From assembly GCA_016200445.1 (NCBI GenBank), contig JACQEQ010000155.1, positions 1 through 24,063 of the forward strand: 24,063 bases of DNA. The letters are read 5' to 3'. The stretch comes from Gammaproteobacteria bacterium. GTDB taxonomy: Bacteria; Pseudomonadota; Gammaproteobacteria; SG8-11. Positions 13,666 to 22,303 of the stretch are shown piece by piece (the first letter of the stretch is position 1; every line of letters starts with the position of its first letter). Below the pieces are notes generated by a model. The model did not search any database and was not told the DNA's origin. It worked only from the letters and a program-made list of their open reading frames with translations. The translations under genes and the position numbers were made by a program.

Positions 13666-16358
13666 CCCGCGCGGCGCAACGCGCAACTTCGGTGTTCATG
13701 GCGTTATTGGCGGCGCTCTCCGGGCTCTATTATCAAGCTGAGCATCAGGAGTCCATCGCCGCAGCGCCTGAACGCCAGTTTTTGCGCAGGATCATTCGTC
13801 TCGATGCCGAAATAAGTCGTGACCTATTACTTATTCGCTCCGGCTTGTTGCTTAACTACGATTCAGTCAACACCGGGATTGCGGCCATGCACGCGCAGCT
13901 CGCGGCACTGCGGGCGCTTCCAGGCGGTGCGGCAGAGGAGGAGGTAATCGAACCGCTTGCGCAGGTCATCGCGCAGTCGGAGGAGTATATCGAAACCTAC
14001 AAAAGCGACATCGCAGTGATGCGCAATTCGCTGCTCTACGTGACATTATTGGCGAAACGCCGCTTCATGGAATCCACTTCGAGCAAGTCTGCCGTGTTGT
14101 ATCGATGGCTGGCGCCTCTCGACAATGCACTGCTGCGCTACTTGTACCACCCGAGCGATCCCGAGTGGCAATCTGCGCAGGCCGTGTTACGCGAATTGAA
14201 GACGCGGCCTTGGCCAGCGGCGCGGCGGGCGCAGGCCGATGAACTTATCATGCACGGTAGTGTGGTGCTGGAACGCGCCGCGCGCATCGACGCAATACTC
14301 CGTATCCTGCGCACGGAGTCGATTAGCGAACACGCACGCCGTGCCGACCAAGCGTATCTGGAACGCGCACAGCGTGCGGCCGAACAAGCACATCGTTACT
14401 GGATTGCAATTTTCGGTGTGGCACTGCTGCTGGCGGCGTTGCTTGCAGCGGGCGCATTACGCTTGCGTTTTACCACGCGCGAACTGCGGCGCAGCCGTAA
14501 TCAATTGAGCGCGTTATTCGAATCCGCCCCCGATGCGATTTTAACCGCCGATGCGAAGCAGCGTATCTTGACTATCAACCCGGCAGCAGAAGCCTTGTTC
14601 GGTTACAAGGCGCACGAAGCCGTCGGCAAGCCGTTGGAAGTGCTGATTCCGCAGCGGTTTCGCGCAGTTCACCAGGAACACGTGCATGCCTTCGCCAGCG
14701 AATCAGTCGAGTCACGGCGCTTAGGTGCCGGCCGCTGCGTCGTTGGTTTGCGCAAAGACGGCACCGAAGTGCCCCTGGAAGCCGCCATTGCCAAGGTGCA
14801 GGCCGGCGGGCCCGCCGTGTTGATTGCAATGGCGCGCGACATCGGCGAGCGCCAGCGTATGGAAACCGCCTTGCTGGCTTCCGAAGTGCGCTTTCGCGCC
14901 ACCTTCGAACAGGCGGCGGTGGGCATGGCGCTGGTGGCGCCAGACGGCCGTTGGCTGCGGGTGAATAATAAACTTTGCAGCATTGTCGGCTATCGCCGCG
15001 AGGAGTTGCTGGCGCACACGTTTCAAAGCATCACTTACCCGGACGATCTGCAAAGCGATCTGGCACAAATGCAGCAAATGCTCGACGGCAACATCGCACA
15101 TTATTCGATGGAAAAGCGTTACATCCGCCGTGACGGCAGCCCGGTGTGGATCAACCTAACCGTTGCCTTGGTGCGAACGTCGACAGGAGAACCGGACTAT
15201 TTCATTGCGGTGATCGAAGACATCGATGCGCGTAAACGTATCGAACAGGAGAGAGAACAGCTGGCCGCCTTGGTCGAATCCTCGTCTGAATTCATCGGTA
15301 CGGCAACCATGCAAGGGCAGGGTGTGTACTTAAACGCGGCCGGTTACAAACTGGTGGGTCTTGACGCCAGCACCGTGACCGACAAGAACATCGGCGACTT
15401 CTTGCCGCCGTCTGCTTTAGAGCACGCCGAAAAAACCGTGATACCGGCGATATTTCGCGATGGATTCTGGAGTGGTGAAACCGAATTGCGCCACGTGGTG
15501 ACTGGCGAGGCCATTCCGGTGCAACAGTACGCGTTCATTATCAAAGACCCGCGCAGCGGAGCCCCAATGTTGCTGGCCAATATTAGTCATGACATTCGTG
15601 AGCGCAAACAGGCTGAAGCGCTTATCCAGAAGCTCAATGCCGATTTGGAGCAGCGGGTTCGCGAGCGCACCGCGCAGCTTGAAGAGGCGAACAAGCAACT
15701 GGAGATGTTCGCCTACTCGGCCTCGCATGATCTGCGCACGCCGCTGCGCGCCATCGATGGCTTTAGCCAGGCGTTGCTCGCCGAATGCGGCCCTGCATTT
15801 AGTCCGGCCGGGCACGGGTACCTCGAGCGGGTGCGTGCCGCGACCCAGCGCATGGGTCAGCTCATCGATGATTTGTTGCAGTTCTCGCGGCTGACACGCG
15901 TTGAAATTGCGTCTGGCAATGTAAGTTTGTCGCAGCTGGCGCATGCCGCACTGGAGCAACTGGCGCAGCTTGAACCCGCACGCCAGGTCGATATTCATAT
16001 TGCGGAACACTTGGCCGCGCGTGGCGACCCTCGTCTGCTGGCGATTGTGTTGAATAACTTATTGAGCAACGCGTGGAAATACACTTCAAAAATTCAAGCT
16101 GCGCGTATCGAGTTCGCGGCCGGGCAGCAGGACGGCCGCACGGTGTTTTACGTGCGCGACAACGGCGTTGGTTTCGATATGAAATATGCGGGCAAACTAT
16201 TCGGCGTATTTCAGCGCTTGCATCGCGTTGAAGAATTTCCCGGCACTGGCGTTGGGCTTGCCACCGTCGCCAATATCATCAACCGCCATGGCGGACGCGT
16301 GTGGGCCGACAGCGCGCCAGATCAGGGTGCGACATTTTATTTCACGCTACCGCAGTAG
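13662..16358 (+). CDS. Membrane PAS-domain sensor histidine kinase
   Basis: This is an 898-residue kinase. Residues 8-24 form a first membrane helix. Residues about 30-240 form an all-helical, probably periplasmic sensor region resembling the DAHL type (LDAEISRDLLLIRSGLLLNY). Residues about 246-268 form a second membrane helix. Three PAS domains follow (about 282-400, 411-530, 534-655), then a coiled coil. The HisKA domain has phospho-acceptor His689 in SASHDLRTPLRAI. The ATPase domain has its N box near 798 (NNLLSNAWKY) and G boxes DNGVGFD and GTGVGLA. There is no receiver domain, so it must pass phosphate to a separate partner. The start overlaps the peroxidase stop by 4 bp. A plausible role is sensing a periplasmic signal linked to the peroxidase, which is inference from context. 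Confidence 0.9.
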   Translation: MTRAAQRATSVFMALLAALSGLYYQAEHQESIAAAPERQFLRRIIRLDAEISRDLLLIRSGLLLNYDSVNTGIAAMHAQLAALRALPGGAAEEEVIEPLAQVIAQSEEYIETYKSDIAVMRNSLLYVTLLAKRRFMESTSSKSAVLYRWLAPLDNALLRYLYHPSDPEWQSAQAVLRELKTRPWPAARRAQADELIMHGSVVLERAARIDAILRILRTESISEHARRADQAYLERAQRAAEQAHRYWIAIFGVALLLAALLAAGALRLRFTTRELRRSRNQLSALFESAPDAILTADAKQRILTINPAAEALFGYKAHEAVGKPLEVLIPQRFRAVHQEHVHAFASESVESRRLGAGRCVVGLRKDGTEVPLEAAIAKVQAGGPAVLIAMARDIGERQRMETALLASEVRFRATFEQAAVGMALVAPDGRWLRVNNKLCSIVGYRREELLAHTFQSITYPDDLQSDLAQMQQMLDGNIAHYSMEKRYIRRDGSPVWINLTVALVRTSTGEPDYFIAVIEDIDARKRIEQEREQLAALVESSSEFIGTATMQGQGVYLNAAGYKLVGLDASTVTDKNIGDFLPPSALEHAEKTVIPAIFRDGFWSGETELRHVVTGEAIPVQQYAFIIKDPRSGAPMLLANISHDIRERKQAEALIQKLNADLEQRVRERTAQLEEANKQLEMFAYSASHDLRTPLRAIDGFSQALLAECGPAFSPAGHGYLERVRAATQRMGQLIDDLLQFSRLTRVEIASGNVSLSQLAHAALEQLAQLEPARQVDIHIAEHLAARGDPRLLAIVLNNLLSNAWKYTSKIQAARIEFAAGQQDGRTVFYVRDNGVGFDMKYAGKLFGVFQRLHRVEEFPGTGVGLATVANIINRHGGRVWADSAPDQGATFYFTLPQ

Positions 16359-16496
16359 CGATGGGGTAGTTTAAAAACCGTTGCCGCCGTCGCAGTTAAT
16401 CCAGAGCTTGACGATTTTCCGGAATAGCCGAACACTCAGCCACTCCGGATTATCGTTTCTGTCGTTGTCCTAAAGTTAACCTCGCCGGCGGCTGAA

Positions 16497-16595
16497 ATGA
16501 CCAAAGACGACACCGTTAATTTATCAACACCGGCTTCCTGCACGGATGCGGTGGTCGAAGCGCTGCGCAACAGTCAGCAGCAACTACTGACGTGA
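16497..16595 (+). pseudogene. Separated N-terminal segment of the hybrid kinase (in-frame TGA)
   Basis: An ATG at 16497 opens a 32-codon frame that reads MTKDDTVNLSTPASCTDAVV then EALRNSQQQLLT and stops at TGA (16593-16595). It is in the same frame as the hybrid kinase. Five codons after the stop comes that gene's ATG. The helix EALRNSQQQLL is exactly the linker that usually precedes a PAS domain, and the residues after the stop (ITLAPMSIAMFDRDMRYLAY) continue the PAS fold. This looks like one original gene broken by a single nonsense change, with possible restart at 16611 or readthrough. Confidence 0.65.
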
Positions 16596-16610
16596 ATCAC
16601 TCTGGCGCCG

Positions 16611-19600
16611 ATGAGCATCGCGATGTTCGACCGCGATATGCGTTACCTCGCATACAGCGCGCGTTGGTTACAGGACTACGGCCGCGGTTATGCCGATTTA
16701 ACCGGACGCTCGCACTACGACATCCATCCCGATCTGCCCGGGCAGTGGAAGGAGGTTCACCAGCGCGGTATGGCGGGTGAAACGATTAAAAAAGACGACG
16801 ATTATTGGCTGCAAGCAGATGGCAACGCGCATTGGCTGAGCTGGTCGGTCACGCCGTGGCGCGACGTCCACGGCGAAATCGGCGGCATCATTATTGTGAC
16901 CGAGAACATTACAGCGCGTATGCAAACCGTGGAGGCTTTGCGCGCGAGCGAAGAACATTTCCGCACGCTCTTTGAGCAGGCTACCGATGGCATTGTGGTG
17001 ACCGATGCACGGGGACAATACGTGGACGCCAATACCGCCGCCTGTCGGCTACTGGGCTACACGCGCGAAGAATTACTCAGCAAGAACGTCACGGACGTCG
17101 TCTCGCCCGAGGAACGGGAACGTGTTGCTCCGAAACTCGTGCGGCTGCTGGAAGCGGGTGGCGAGGTTATTCGGTCCGAATGGACATTTCGCCGCAAAGA
17201 CGGTTCGACCTTTCTGGGCGAAGCAACGGGCACGCGATTGCCGGACGGACGGCTGCAAGGATTTCTGCGCGACGTCACCGAAACCCGGCGCACCCAAGCG
17301 CAGTTTCAGGACCGCCAGCATTTCCTGCAACAGGTGCTCGATACCGAACCGGGCACGGTGTACATCTTCGACCTCATAACGAGCAGCAATGTCTACATCA
17401 ACCGCCACTGGCTGACGGCCTACGGCTACACACCGGAAGAGACTGCCGCAATGGGAGCCGATTTTCTGCCTTACATTATTTCTCCCGGCGACCTGGCACG
17501 TATCACGGCACACCACGCGGCTTGGCGGCAGGCGCGCGAAGGGGAAATTCGCAGCATCGAATACCGTGTGCGCGCCAAGAACGGCGAGTGGCGCTGGCTG
17601 CACAGCCGCGAAACCGCGTTTGCGCGCGACGCCAACGGGCAAGTGACGCAGATTTTGGGTATCGCGCACGACATCACCGAGCGCAAGCAGGCGGAAGCGG
17701 CCTTGATCGAGCAGGCACGCATGCTGGATGCTGCTCAGCAGCTCGCCCATCTTGGGAGTTGGTCGGTACAGTTAGCCACCGGGAAAATTACCTGGAACGC
17801 GGAAGCCTATCGCATCTACGGCGTCTCTCCCGATACCTTCTCGCACCGCGTGGAAGATTATTTTTCTTTGGTACACCCCGATGATCATGCAGTTACCTAT
17901 CGGCAATACGAGAACTTACTTGCCGGCACACCTATCAGTGACTATGAATTTCGCATTATCCGGCCCGACGGCGCAGTACGCACACTTGTTAGTGTCGGTT
18001 CCGTGCGATTCGATGCCGATCACCGTCCCGTTGAGATCATGGGTACGGTGCAAGACATTACCGAACGGAAACACGCCGAAGAATTAATACGCGACAGCGA
18101 ACGCAAGATGCGCATGGTGCTGGACGGCTTGGGGCCGTCCATGTTCGTCGGGTTGATGACATCAGACGGCGTGCTGATCGAGGCCAACCGCCCGGCGCTG
18201 GCTGCAGCGGGGCTCAAGCCTGAGGACGTATTGGGCAAGCCGTTCGAACAAACGTATTGGTGGGCGTATTCCGAGGCGGTGCAAACGCAGTTGCGCGCCG
18301 CCGTTGAGCGCGCGAAACGCGGCGAGCCCACGCGCTATGACGTGCCGATTCGTGTTGCCGAAGGTGTGACGATCTGGATCGATTTCAGCATTCAACCGGT
18401 GCTTGATGCGCAAGGCCAAGTGACCTTTCTCGTTCCCTCGGCGTCGATCATCGACGAACGCAAGAAGTTGGAGCTCGAACTCGCCGCCAGCGAAGCGCTA
18501 TTGCGCACGATCGTCGATTCCGAGCCGGCCTGCGTCAAGCTCATCGACGCTAGCGGCAAGCTGCTGGAGATGAATCAAGCGGGTCTTGACATGCTCGAAG
18601 CCGGGCAGCGCGCACAGGTCATCGGCGAGGAGGTTGCAAAACTGGTGGTGGCCGAGCATCGCGAACAATTCATGCAACTGCAACGGGCTGTGATCGGCGG
18701 CGCCAGCGGCACGCTCGAATTCGACGTCGTGGGGCTCAAGGGCACGCGCCGCACATTGGAAACACACGCCGTACCGCTGCGCGATGCCACCGGCAGCGTG
18801 ATCGCAGCGTTGGGACTCACCTCCGACATCACCGCACGCAAGCGGATTGAAGTTGAGAACAGGCGCCTTGAGAGCCAGCTCCAGCAAGCGCAAAAAATGG
18901 AAGCCATCGGCCAATTGACGGCGGGCATCGCACATGACTTCAATAACATTCTCGCCAGCGTGCTGGGCTATACCGGCCTCGCACTCGAACAGCAGGTGCC
19001 GGACAAGCACAGCACGCTGGCCAATTACCTGCGCGAGGTGCAAACCGCCGGGTTGCGCGCGCGCGACCTGATCGCCAACCTGCTGGCGTTTTCGCGTTCG
19101 GGTGAAACACAGCGTCAGACGGTGTTATTGGGTCCGCTGGCGAAGGAGGTTGCCAAGACGCTGACGCCGACGCTTCCGTCCAGCATTGAATTCACGACAC
19201 GCATCGAAGCCGACGGTCTGAATGTACTGGCTGATCCGGTGCAACTGCATCAGGTCATCATGAATCTGGTGATCAATGCGCGCGACGCGCTAGGCGAACA
19301 CGGTCGCATCGAACTTGCAGTGAGCGAGGCGCACGGCCTGCATGCGATCTGTAGTGGCTGCCACGGAGATATCGCCGGGGATTTCGTGGAACTGGCGGTC
19401 AGCGACAACGGTCCGGGGATTGCACCGGAGGTGCTGCTGCGCATGTTCGATCCGTTTTTCACCACCAAGGCCACCGGCAAAGGCACCGGCATGGGCTTGT
19501 CGGTGGTGCACGGGGTGGTGCACGACTGCGGCGGCCACGTGCTGGTTGAGTCAAAACCAGGCGCCGGGACGCTCATGCGCGTGCTGTTGCCGTTGGTGAA

Positions 19601-20036
19601 CACGGCCGCCGCTTTCATCGCCGGTTTGCCGGATGCGGCGGAACCCATCATCCCCGGCAGCGGCCATATCCTGGTGGTCGACGACGAAGAGGTGCTGGCG
19701 CAGCTGTTCGGCGAGGTGCTGAAAGCGTATGGCTATCAGGTTACCGTGTACAGTGACAGCCAGCGCGCGCTGCAACAATTTCGCACCGCGCCCGGCGAAT
19801 TCGACGCCGTGATCAGCGATCAAACCATGCCCGGCTTGACCGGCGTCGAACTCGCACGGGCACTGCGCGCGCTAAGTCCAGAATTGCCGGTCATCCTGTG
19901 CACCGGCTACAGCACCACGCTCGACGAACACGTCGCCGCGCAACTGAACGTCGCATTATTGTCAAAACCAGTTTCTTTCAAAACCCTGTTGCTGACGCTG
20001 GCAAAGCTGCTGGCCGAGGGCGGCGCTGCTGGGTAA
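16611..20036 (+). CDS. Soluble multi-PAS hybrid histidine kinase with C-terminal receiver
   Basis: The 1141-residue protein has no membrane segment, so it should be cytoplasmic. About six PAS-type domains come first (roughly 1-110, 118-235, 238-360, 370-490, 500-625, 630-745), several with S-box ends such as DITERKQAE. The HisKA domain has His775 in GIAHDFNNILASVLGY. The ATPase domain follows with SDNGPGI and GKGTGMGLSVV boxes. It also holds a CSGCH motif (C914, C917, H918). A receiver domain (about 1010-1130) has phospho-acceptor Asp1070 in ISDQTMPG and the conserved Lys in LLSKPVS. The start is the first ATG after an in-frame TGA and has no ribosome-binding site; the natural start may be 16497. 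It lies 252 bp after the membrane kinase gene and may act with it. No DNA-binding output gene is in the window. Confidence 0.88.
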   Translation: MSIAMFDRDMRYLAYSARWLQDYGRGYADLTGRSHYDIHPDLPGQWKEVHQRGMAGETIKKDDDYWLQADGNAHWLSWSVTPWRDVHGEIGGIIIVTENITARMQTVEALRASEEHFRTLFEQATDGIVVTDARGQYVDANTAACRLLGYTREELLSKNVTDVVSPEERERVAPKLVRLLEAGGEVIRSEWTFRRKDGSTFLGEATGTRLPDGRLQGFLRDVTETRRTQAQFQDRQHFLQQVLDTEPGTVYIFDLITSSNVYINRHWLTAYGYTPEETAAMGADFLPYIISPGDLARITAHHAAWRQAREGEIRSIEYRVRAKNGEWRWLHSRETAFARDANGQVTQILGIAHDITERKQAEAALIEQARMLDAAQQLAHLGSWSVQLATGKITWNAEAYRIYGVSPDTFSHRVEDYFSLVHPDDHAVTYRQYENLLAGTPISDYEFRIIRPDGAVRTLVSVGSVRFDADHRPVEIMGTVQDITERKHAEELIRDSERKMRMVLDGLGPSMFVGLMTSDGVLIEANRPALAAAGLKPEDVLGKPFEQTYWWAYSEAVQTQLRAAVERAKRGEPTRYDVPIRVAEGVTIWIDFSIQPVLDAQGQVTFLVPSASIIDERKKLELELAASEALLRTIVDSEPACVKLIDASGKLLEMNQAGLDMLEAGQRAQVIGEEVAKLVVAEHREQFMQLQRAVIGGASGTLEFDVVGLKGTRRTLETHAVPLRDATGSVIAALGLTSDITARKRIEVENRRLESQLQQAQKMEAIGQLTAGIAHDFNNILASVLGYTGLALEQQVPDKHSTLANYLREVQTAGLRARDLIANLLAFSRSGETQRQTVLLGPLAKEVAKTLTPTLPSSIEFTTRIEADGLNVLADPVQLHQVIMNLVINARDALGEHGRIELAVSEAHGLHAICSGCHGDIAGDFVELAVSDNGPGIAPEVLLRMFDPFFTTKATGKGTGMGLSVVHGVVHDCGGHVLVESKPGAGTLMRVLLPLVNTAAAFIAGLPDAAEPIIPGSGHILVVDDEEVLAQLFGEVLKAYGYQVTVYSDSQRALQQFRTAPGEFDAVISDQTMPGLTGVELARALRALSPELPVILCTGYSTTLDEHVAAQLNVALLSKPVSFKTLLLTLAKLLAEGGAAG

Positions 20037-20177
20037 TCTTTCCGGCACTCAAGCGGGCGCACTGCGCACGCTATGGCGCAGAAATTCATGCAAGGCGGTA
20101 ATGGCCTGATGAATCGCATCCAGCGCACAGGGCTAAAGCGATTTTTCCTGGCCAGCTATTGACGTGCATAAAATTCC

Positions 20178-20198
20178 TGCCTTAGTGCAGGTAAGGCA
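20178..20198. promoter_or_regulatory. Putative antitoxin operator (inverted repeat)
   Basis: TGCCTTA (20178-20184) and TAAGGCA (20192-20198) form a perfect inverted repeat with a 7-bp spacer, ending 20 bp before the antitoxin start. A related CCTTACAGG follows at once. Just upstream are TAAAAT (20169-20174) and TTGACG (20159-20164), possible promoter pieces that do not pair at standard spacing. AbrB-type antitoxins commonly bind such sites to control their own operon; that role is inferred. Confidence 0.45.
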
Positions 20199-20218
20199 CT
20201 CCCTTACAGGAACTCACC

Positions 20219-20461
20219 ATGTCCGACGCACGCTTGACGACCAAGGGCCAGGTTACGATTCCGCGCGATATTCGCGAGCGGTTACACCTTAAATTTGGAG
20301 ATCGGTTAAGGTTTCGGATCACCGACAGCGGGCAGGTGGTGCTTGAGGCGGCCAAGCACCATGTGGCCGAGTTGTATGGCTCGTTCCAGCGTAAAGGCAA
20401 AAAGGTTATGCCGGTCGAGGCGATGGATGAGGCGCTCCGTCGCCGGTTCAAAAAGCCATGA
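20219..20461 (+). CDS. AbrB/SpoVT-type antitoxin (VapB-like)
   Basis: This is an 80-residue protein with the swapped-hairpin AbrB fold at its N-terminus: RLTTKGQVTIPRDIRERL, then GDRLRFRITDSGQVVLEAA. The C-terminal half (about 48-80, basic and helical, ending DEALRRRFKKP) would be the toxin-binding tail. Such proteins bind their own promoter and neutralise a PIN-domain ribonuclease. ACAGGA (20206-20211) precedes the ATG. The stop TGA overlaps the ATG of the toxin remnant (ATGA, 20458-20461), the usual layout of a two-gene toxin-antitoxin operon. The frame is intact although the toxin is not. Confidence 0.88.
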   Translation: MSDARLTTKGQVTIPRDIRERLHLKFGDRLRFRITDSGQVVLEAAKHHVAELYGSFQRKGKKVMPVEAMDEALRRRFKKP

Positions 20462-20829
20462 ATGGTATCGATACTAAAGGTGCTGGTTCGATATGTGGCC
20501 GCCGACGATCCAGTGTAAGCGGCGAAGGCTAAACGCAGCATGGAATCGGGCATGTCCTACGTGAATTGCATCGTGTTGTGCGAGACGGTATGGGTGCTGG
20601 AGTCGGCTTATGATTACGGCCGCAAAGAAATCGCCGATACGCTCGAACGCATCTTGTCGACGCACGAAATTGAAGTGGAAGACTCCGAAATGACGCTGGC
20701 TGCGTTGCAGGATTACCGGCGGTCATTACCGACTGCTTGATCGGGTGCCGCAATGCCAATTACGGCTGCGAGCAAACGGTTTCTTTTGATAAGTGCGCCA
20801 AAGCCGCTTGGAGCATTAAAATTATTTGA
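20458..20829 (+). pseudogene. Decayed PIN-domain toxin (VapC-like)
   Basis: The VapC sequence can be read only by changing frame. The ATG at 20458 gives MNGIDT. After one extra base near 20476-20479 the next frame gives VLVRYVAADDPV, a TAA (20516-20518), then AKAKRSMESGMSYVNC and ETVWVLESAYDYGRKEIADT, up to LAALQDYRR. A second shift near 20715-20727 is needed to reach TDCLIGCRNANYGC, SFDK and WSIKII with its stop at 20827-20829. The four PIN acidic residues (IDT, CETVW, TDCLIG, SFDK) are all still encoded, but across frames. TAA is one transition from CAA (Gln). A functional toxin is not expected. The longest intact piece, from 20540 to 20740, lacks both ends of the active site. Confidence 0.85.
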
Positions 20830-20862
20830 GTGGGTTTTCGACGGGATTTTTTGTAACCGAAT

Positions 20863-22299
20863 CTATTTCCCAAGCACCCGATTGATCATGCCAGTAGTCG
20901 ACACACCAGGCACAAAGTGCAGGATCTTGACTTCACCACCGGCATCTAGCACGCAGCGATGTCCGGCGATGTCTTCCACCCGATAATCGCCGCCCTTCAC
21001 CAGTACGTCGGGCAACACGCGGCAAATCAAACTCTCCGGTGTGTCCGCACTGAACGGCACCACCCAATCCACGGCGCGTAATCCGGTTAACACCGCCATG
21101 CGTTGCGCCAGTGAATTAATCGGGCGAGTCGCGCCTTTTAAACGATTCACCGAGGCATCGTCGTTCACGGCCACAATCAAGCGGTCGCCGAGCGCGCGGG
21201 CTTGTTGCAAGTAGGCGACGTGACCGGCGTGCAGGATGTCGAAGCAGCCGTTGGTCATGACAATTTTTTCGCCGTTGGCTTTGGCGTGCAGCACCGATGT
21301 GAGCAGCGCAGTTTCGTCGAGCACGCCGGTGGGGACGTCGCGTGCGCTGCGGTCTTGCGCGGCGATGGCCGCGCGCAGTTCCTGCGGGTTCACCGTCGCG
21401 GCGCCGAGTTTGCCGACCACAATCCCGGCGGCCACGTTCGCCAGTGCGGTGGCTTCGGGCAAGGTCATGCCGGCGGCCAGCGCACTAGCCAGCACGCCGA
21501 TGACGGTGTCACCCGCGCCGGTGACGTCGAATACTTCGCGCGCTTGCGCGGGCCAAAACTCCGGGGCGTGCTCGCGTTGCAACAGTGTCATGCCGTGTTC
21601 GCCGCGTGTGATCAGCAACGCGTCAAGCCGCAAGTGTTGGAGCAGGTTTTGACCTTTACTGACCAGCTCGCTGTCGTCGTGACAGGCGCCGACGATGGCG
21701 CTGAATTCGGCGCTGTTGGGCGTGAGTAGGGTGGCGCCGCGATAACGTTCGAAGTCGGTGCCCTTGGGATCGACCAGCACGATTTTTCCGGCGGCGCGCG
21801 CGCGCGCGATCAGCTCAGGCGCGGCAGCCAACGTGCCTTTGGCGTAGTCCGACAGCGCCACCACGTCGGTAACGGTTACCAAACGTTTGAAGCGTTCCAG
21901 CAATGCCTGCGGCGGGTGCGCGTAAAACGAGTCCTCGAAATCCAGGCGTAGCAGTTGCTGGTGTTTGCTCAGCACGCGCAGCTTTACAATGGTTGTCAAG
22001 CCTGGCACCGGCGTGAACGCGCATTCCACGCCGGCGTTTTTTAAAAATGCTATGAGGCCGTGCGCATTGGCGTCGTCGCCGACCAGTCCGTCCACGCGCG
22101 CTTGCGCGCCGAGCGCGGCGATATTGAGCGCGACGTTGCCCGCGCCGCCCGGCCGTTCCTGCGCATCCGTGACGCGCACCACCGGCACCGGTGCTTCCGG
22201 CGAGATACGCGCGGTCGTGCCTTGCCAGTAGCGGTCGAGCATCAGGTCTCCGACTACCAGCACGCGTGCTGTTGAGAAATCTGGAACGTGTAATTTCAA
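20863..22299 (-). CDS. hldE: Bifunctional heptose 7-phosphate kinase / heptose 1-phosphate adenylyltransferase
   Basis: HldE makes the ADP-heptose precursor of the LPS inner core in the cytoplasm. The N-terminal ribokinase-fold domain (to about residue 318) begins VLVVGDLMLDRYWQG. It has RISPEAPVPVV and RPGGAGNVALNIAALG and the catalytic signature DVTGAGDTVIGVL. The C-terminal nucleotidyltransferase domain (about 340-478) has TNGCFDILHAGHV, with the HxGH site, and VKGGDYR. The chosen start is TTG at 22299: it gives MKLHVPDFSTARVLVVGD, in register with E. coli HldE, a length of 478, and a GAGGA at 8 bp. A GTG at 22323 would overlap gmhA and adds eight atypical residues. It follows gmhA by 4 bp, as one operon, and ends 33 bp from the vapC remnant. 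Confidence 0.95.
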   Translation of the reverse strand: MKLHVPDFSTARVLVVGDLMLDRYWQGTTARISPEAPVPVVRVTDAQERPGGAGNVALNIAALGAQARVDGLVGDDANAHGLIAFLKNAGVECAFTPVPGLTTIVKLRVLSKHQQLLRLDFEDSFYAHPPQALLERFKRLVTVTDVVALSDYAKGTLAAAPELIARARAAGKIVLVDPKGTDFERYRGATLLTPNSAEFSAIVGACHDDSELVSKGQNLLQHLRLDALLITRGEHGMTLLQREHAPEFWPAQAREVFDVTGAGDTVIGVLASALAAGMTLPEATALANVAAGIVVGKLGAATVNPQELRAAIAAQDRSARDVPTGVLDETALLTSVLHAKANGEKIVMTNGCFDILHAGHVAYLQQARALGDRLIVAVNDDASVNRLKGATRPINSLAQRMAVLTGLRAVDWVVPFSADTPESLICRVLPDVLVKGGDYRVEDIAGHRCVLDAGGEVKILHFVPGVSTTGMINRVLGK

Positions 22300-22303
22300 A
22301 GCA

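Noticed and set aside
19350..19364. CxxCH as a heme c attachment site in the hybrid kinase
   Set aside because: The protein has no signal peptide or membrane segment, so it should stay in the cytoplasm where heme c is not attached.
20060..20135. Minus-strand protein-like stretch (ALDAIHQAITALHEFLRHSV) between the hybrid kinase and antitoxin genes
   Set aside because: It is only about 27 codons between two stops, has no ATG start or ribosome-binding site and matches no family I recognise; it could be a gene remnant but chance is as likely.
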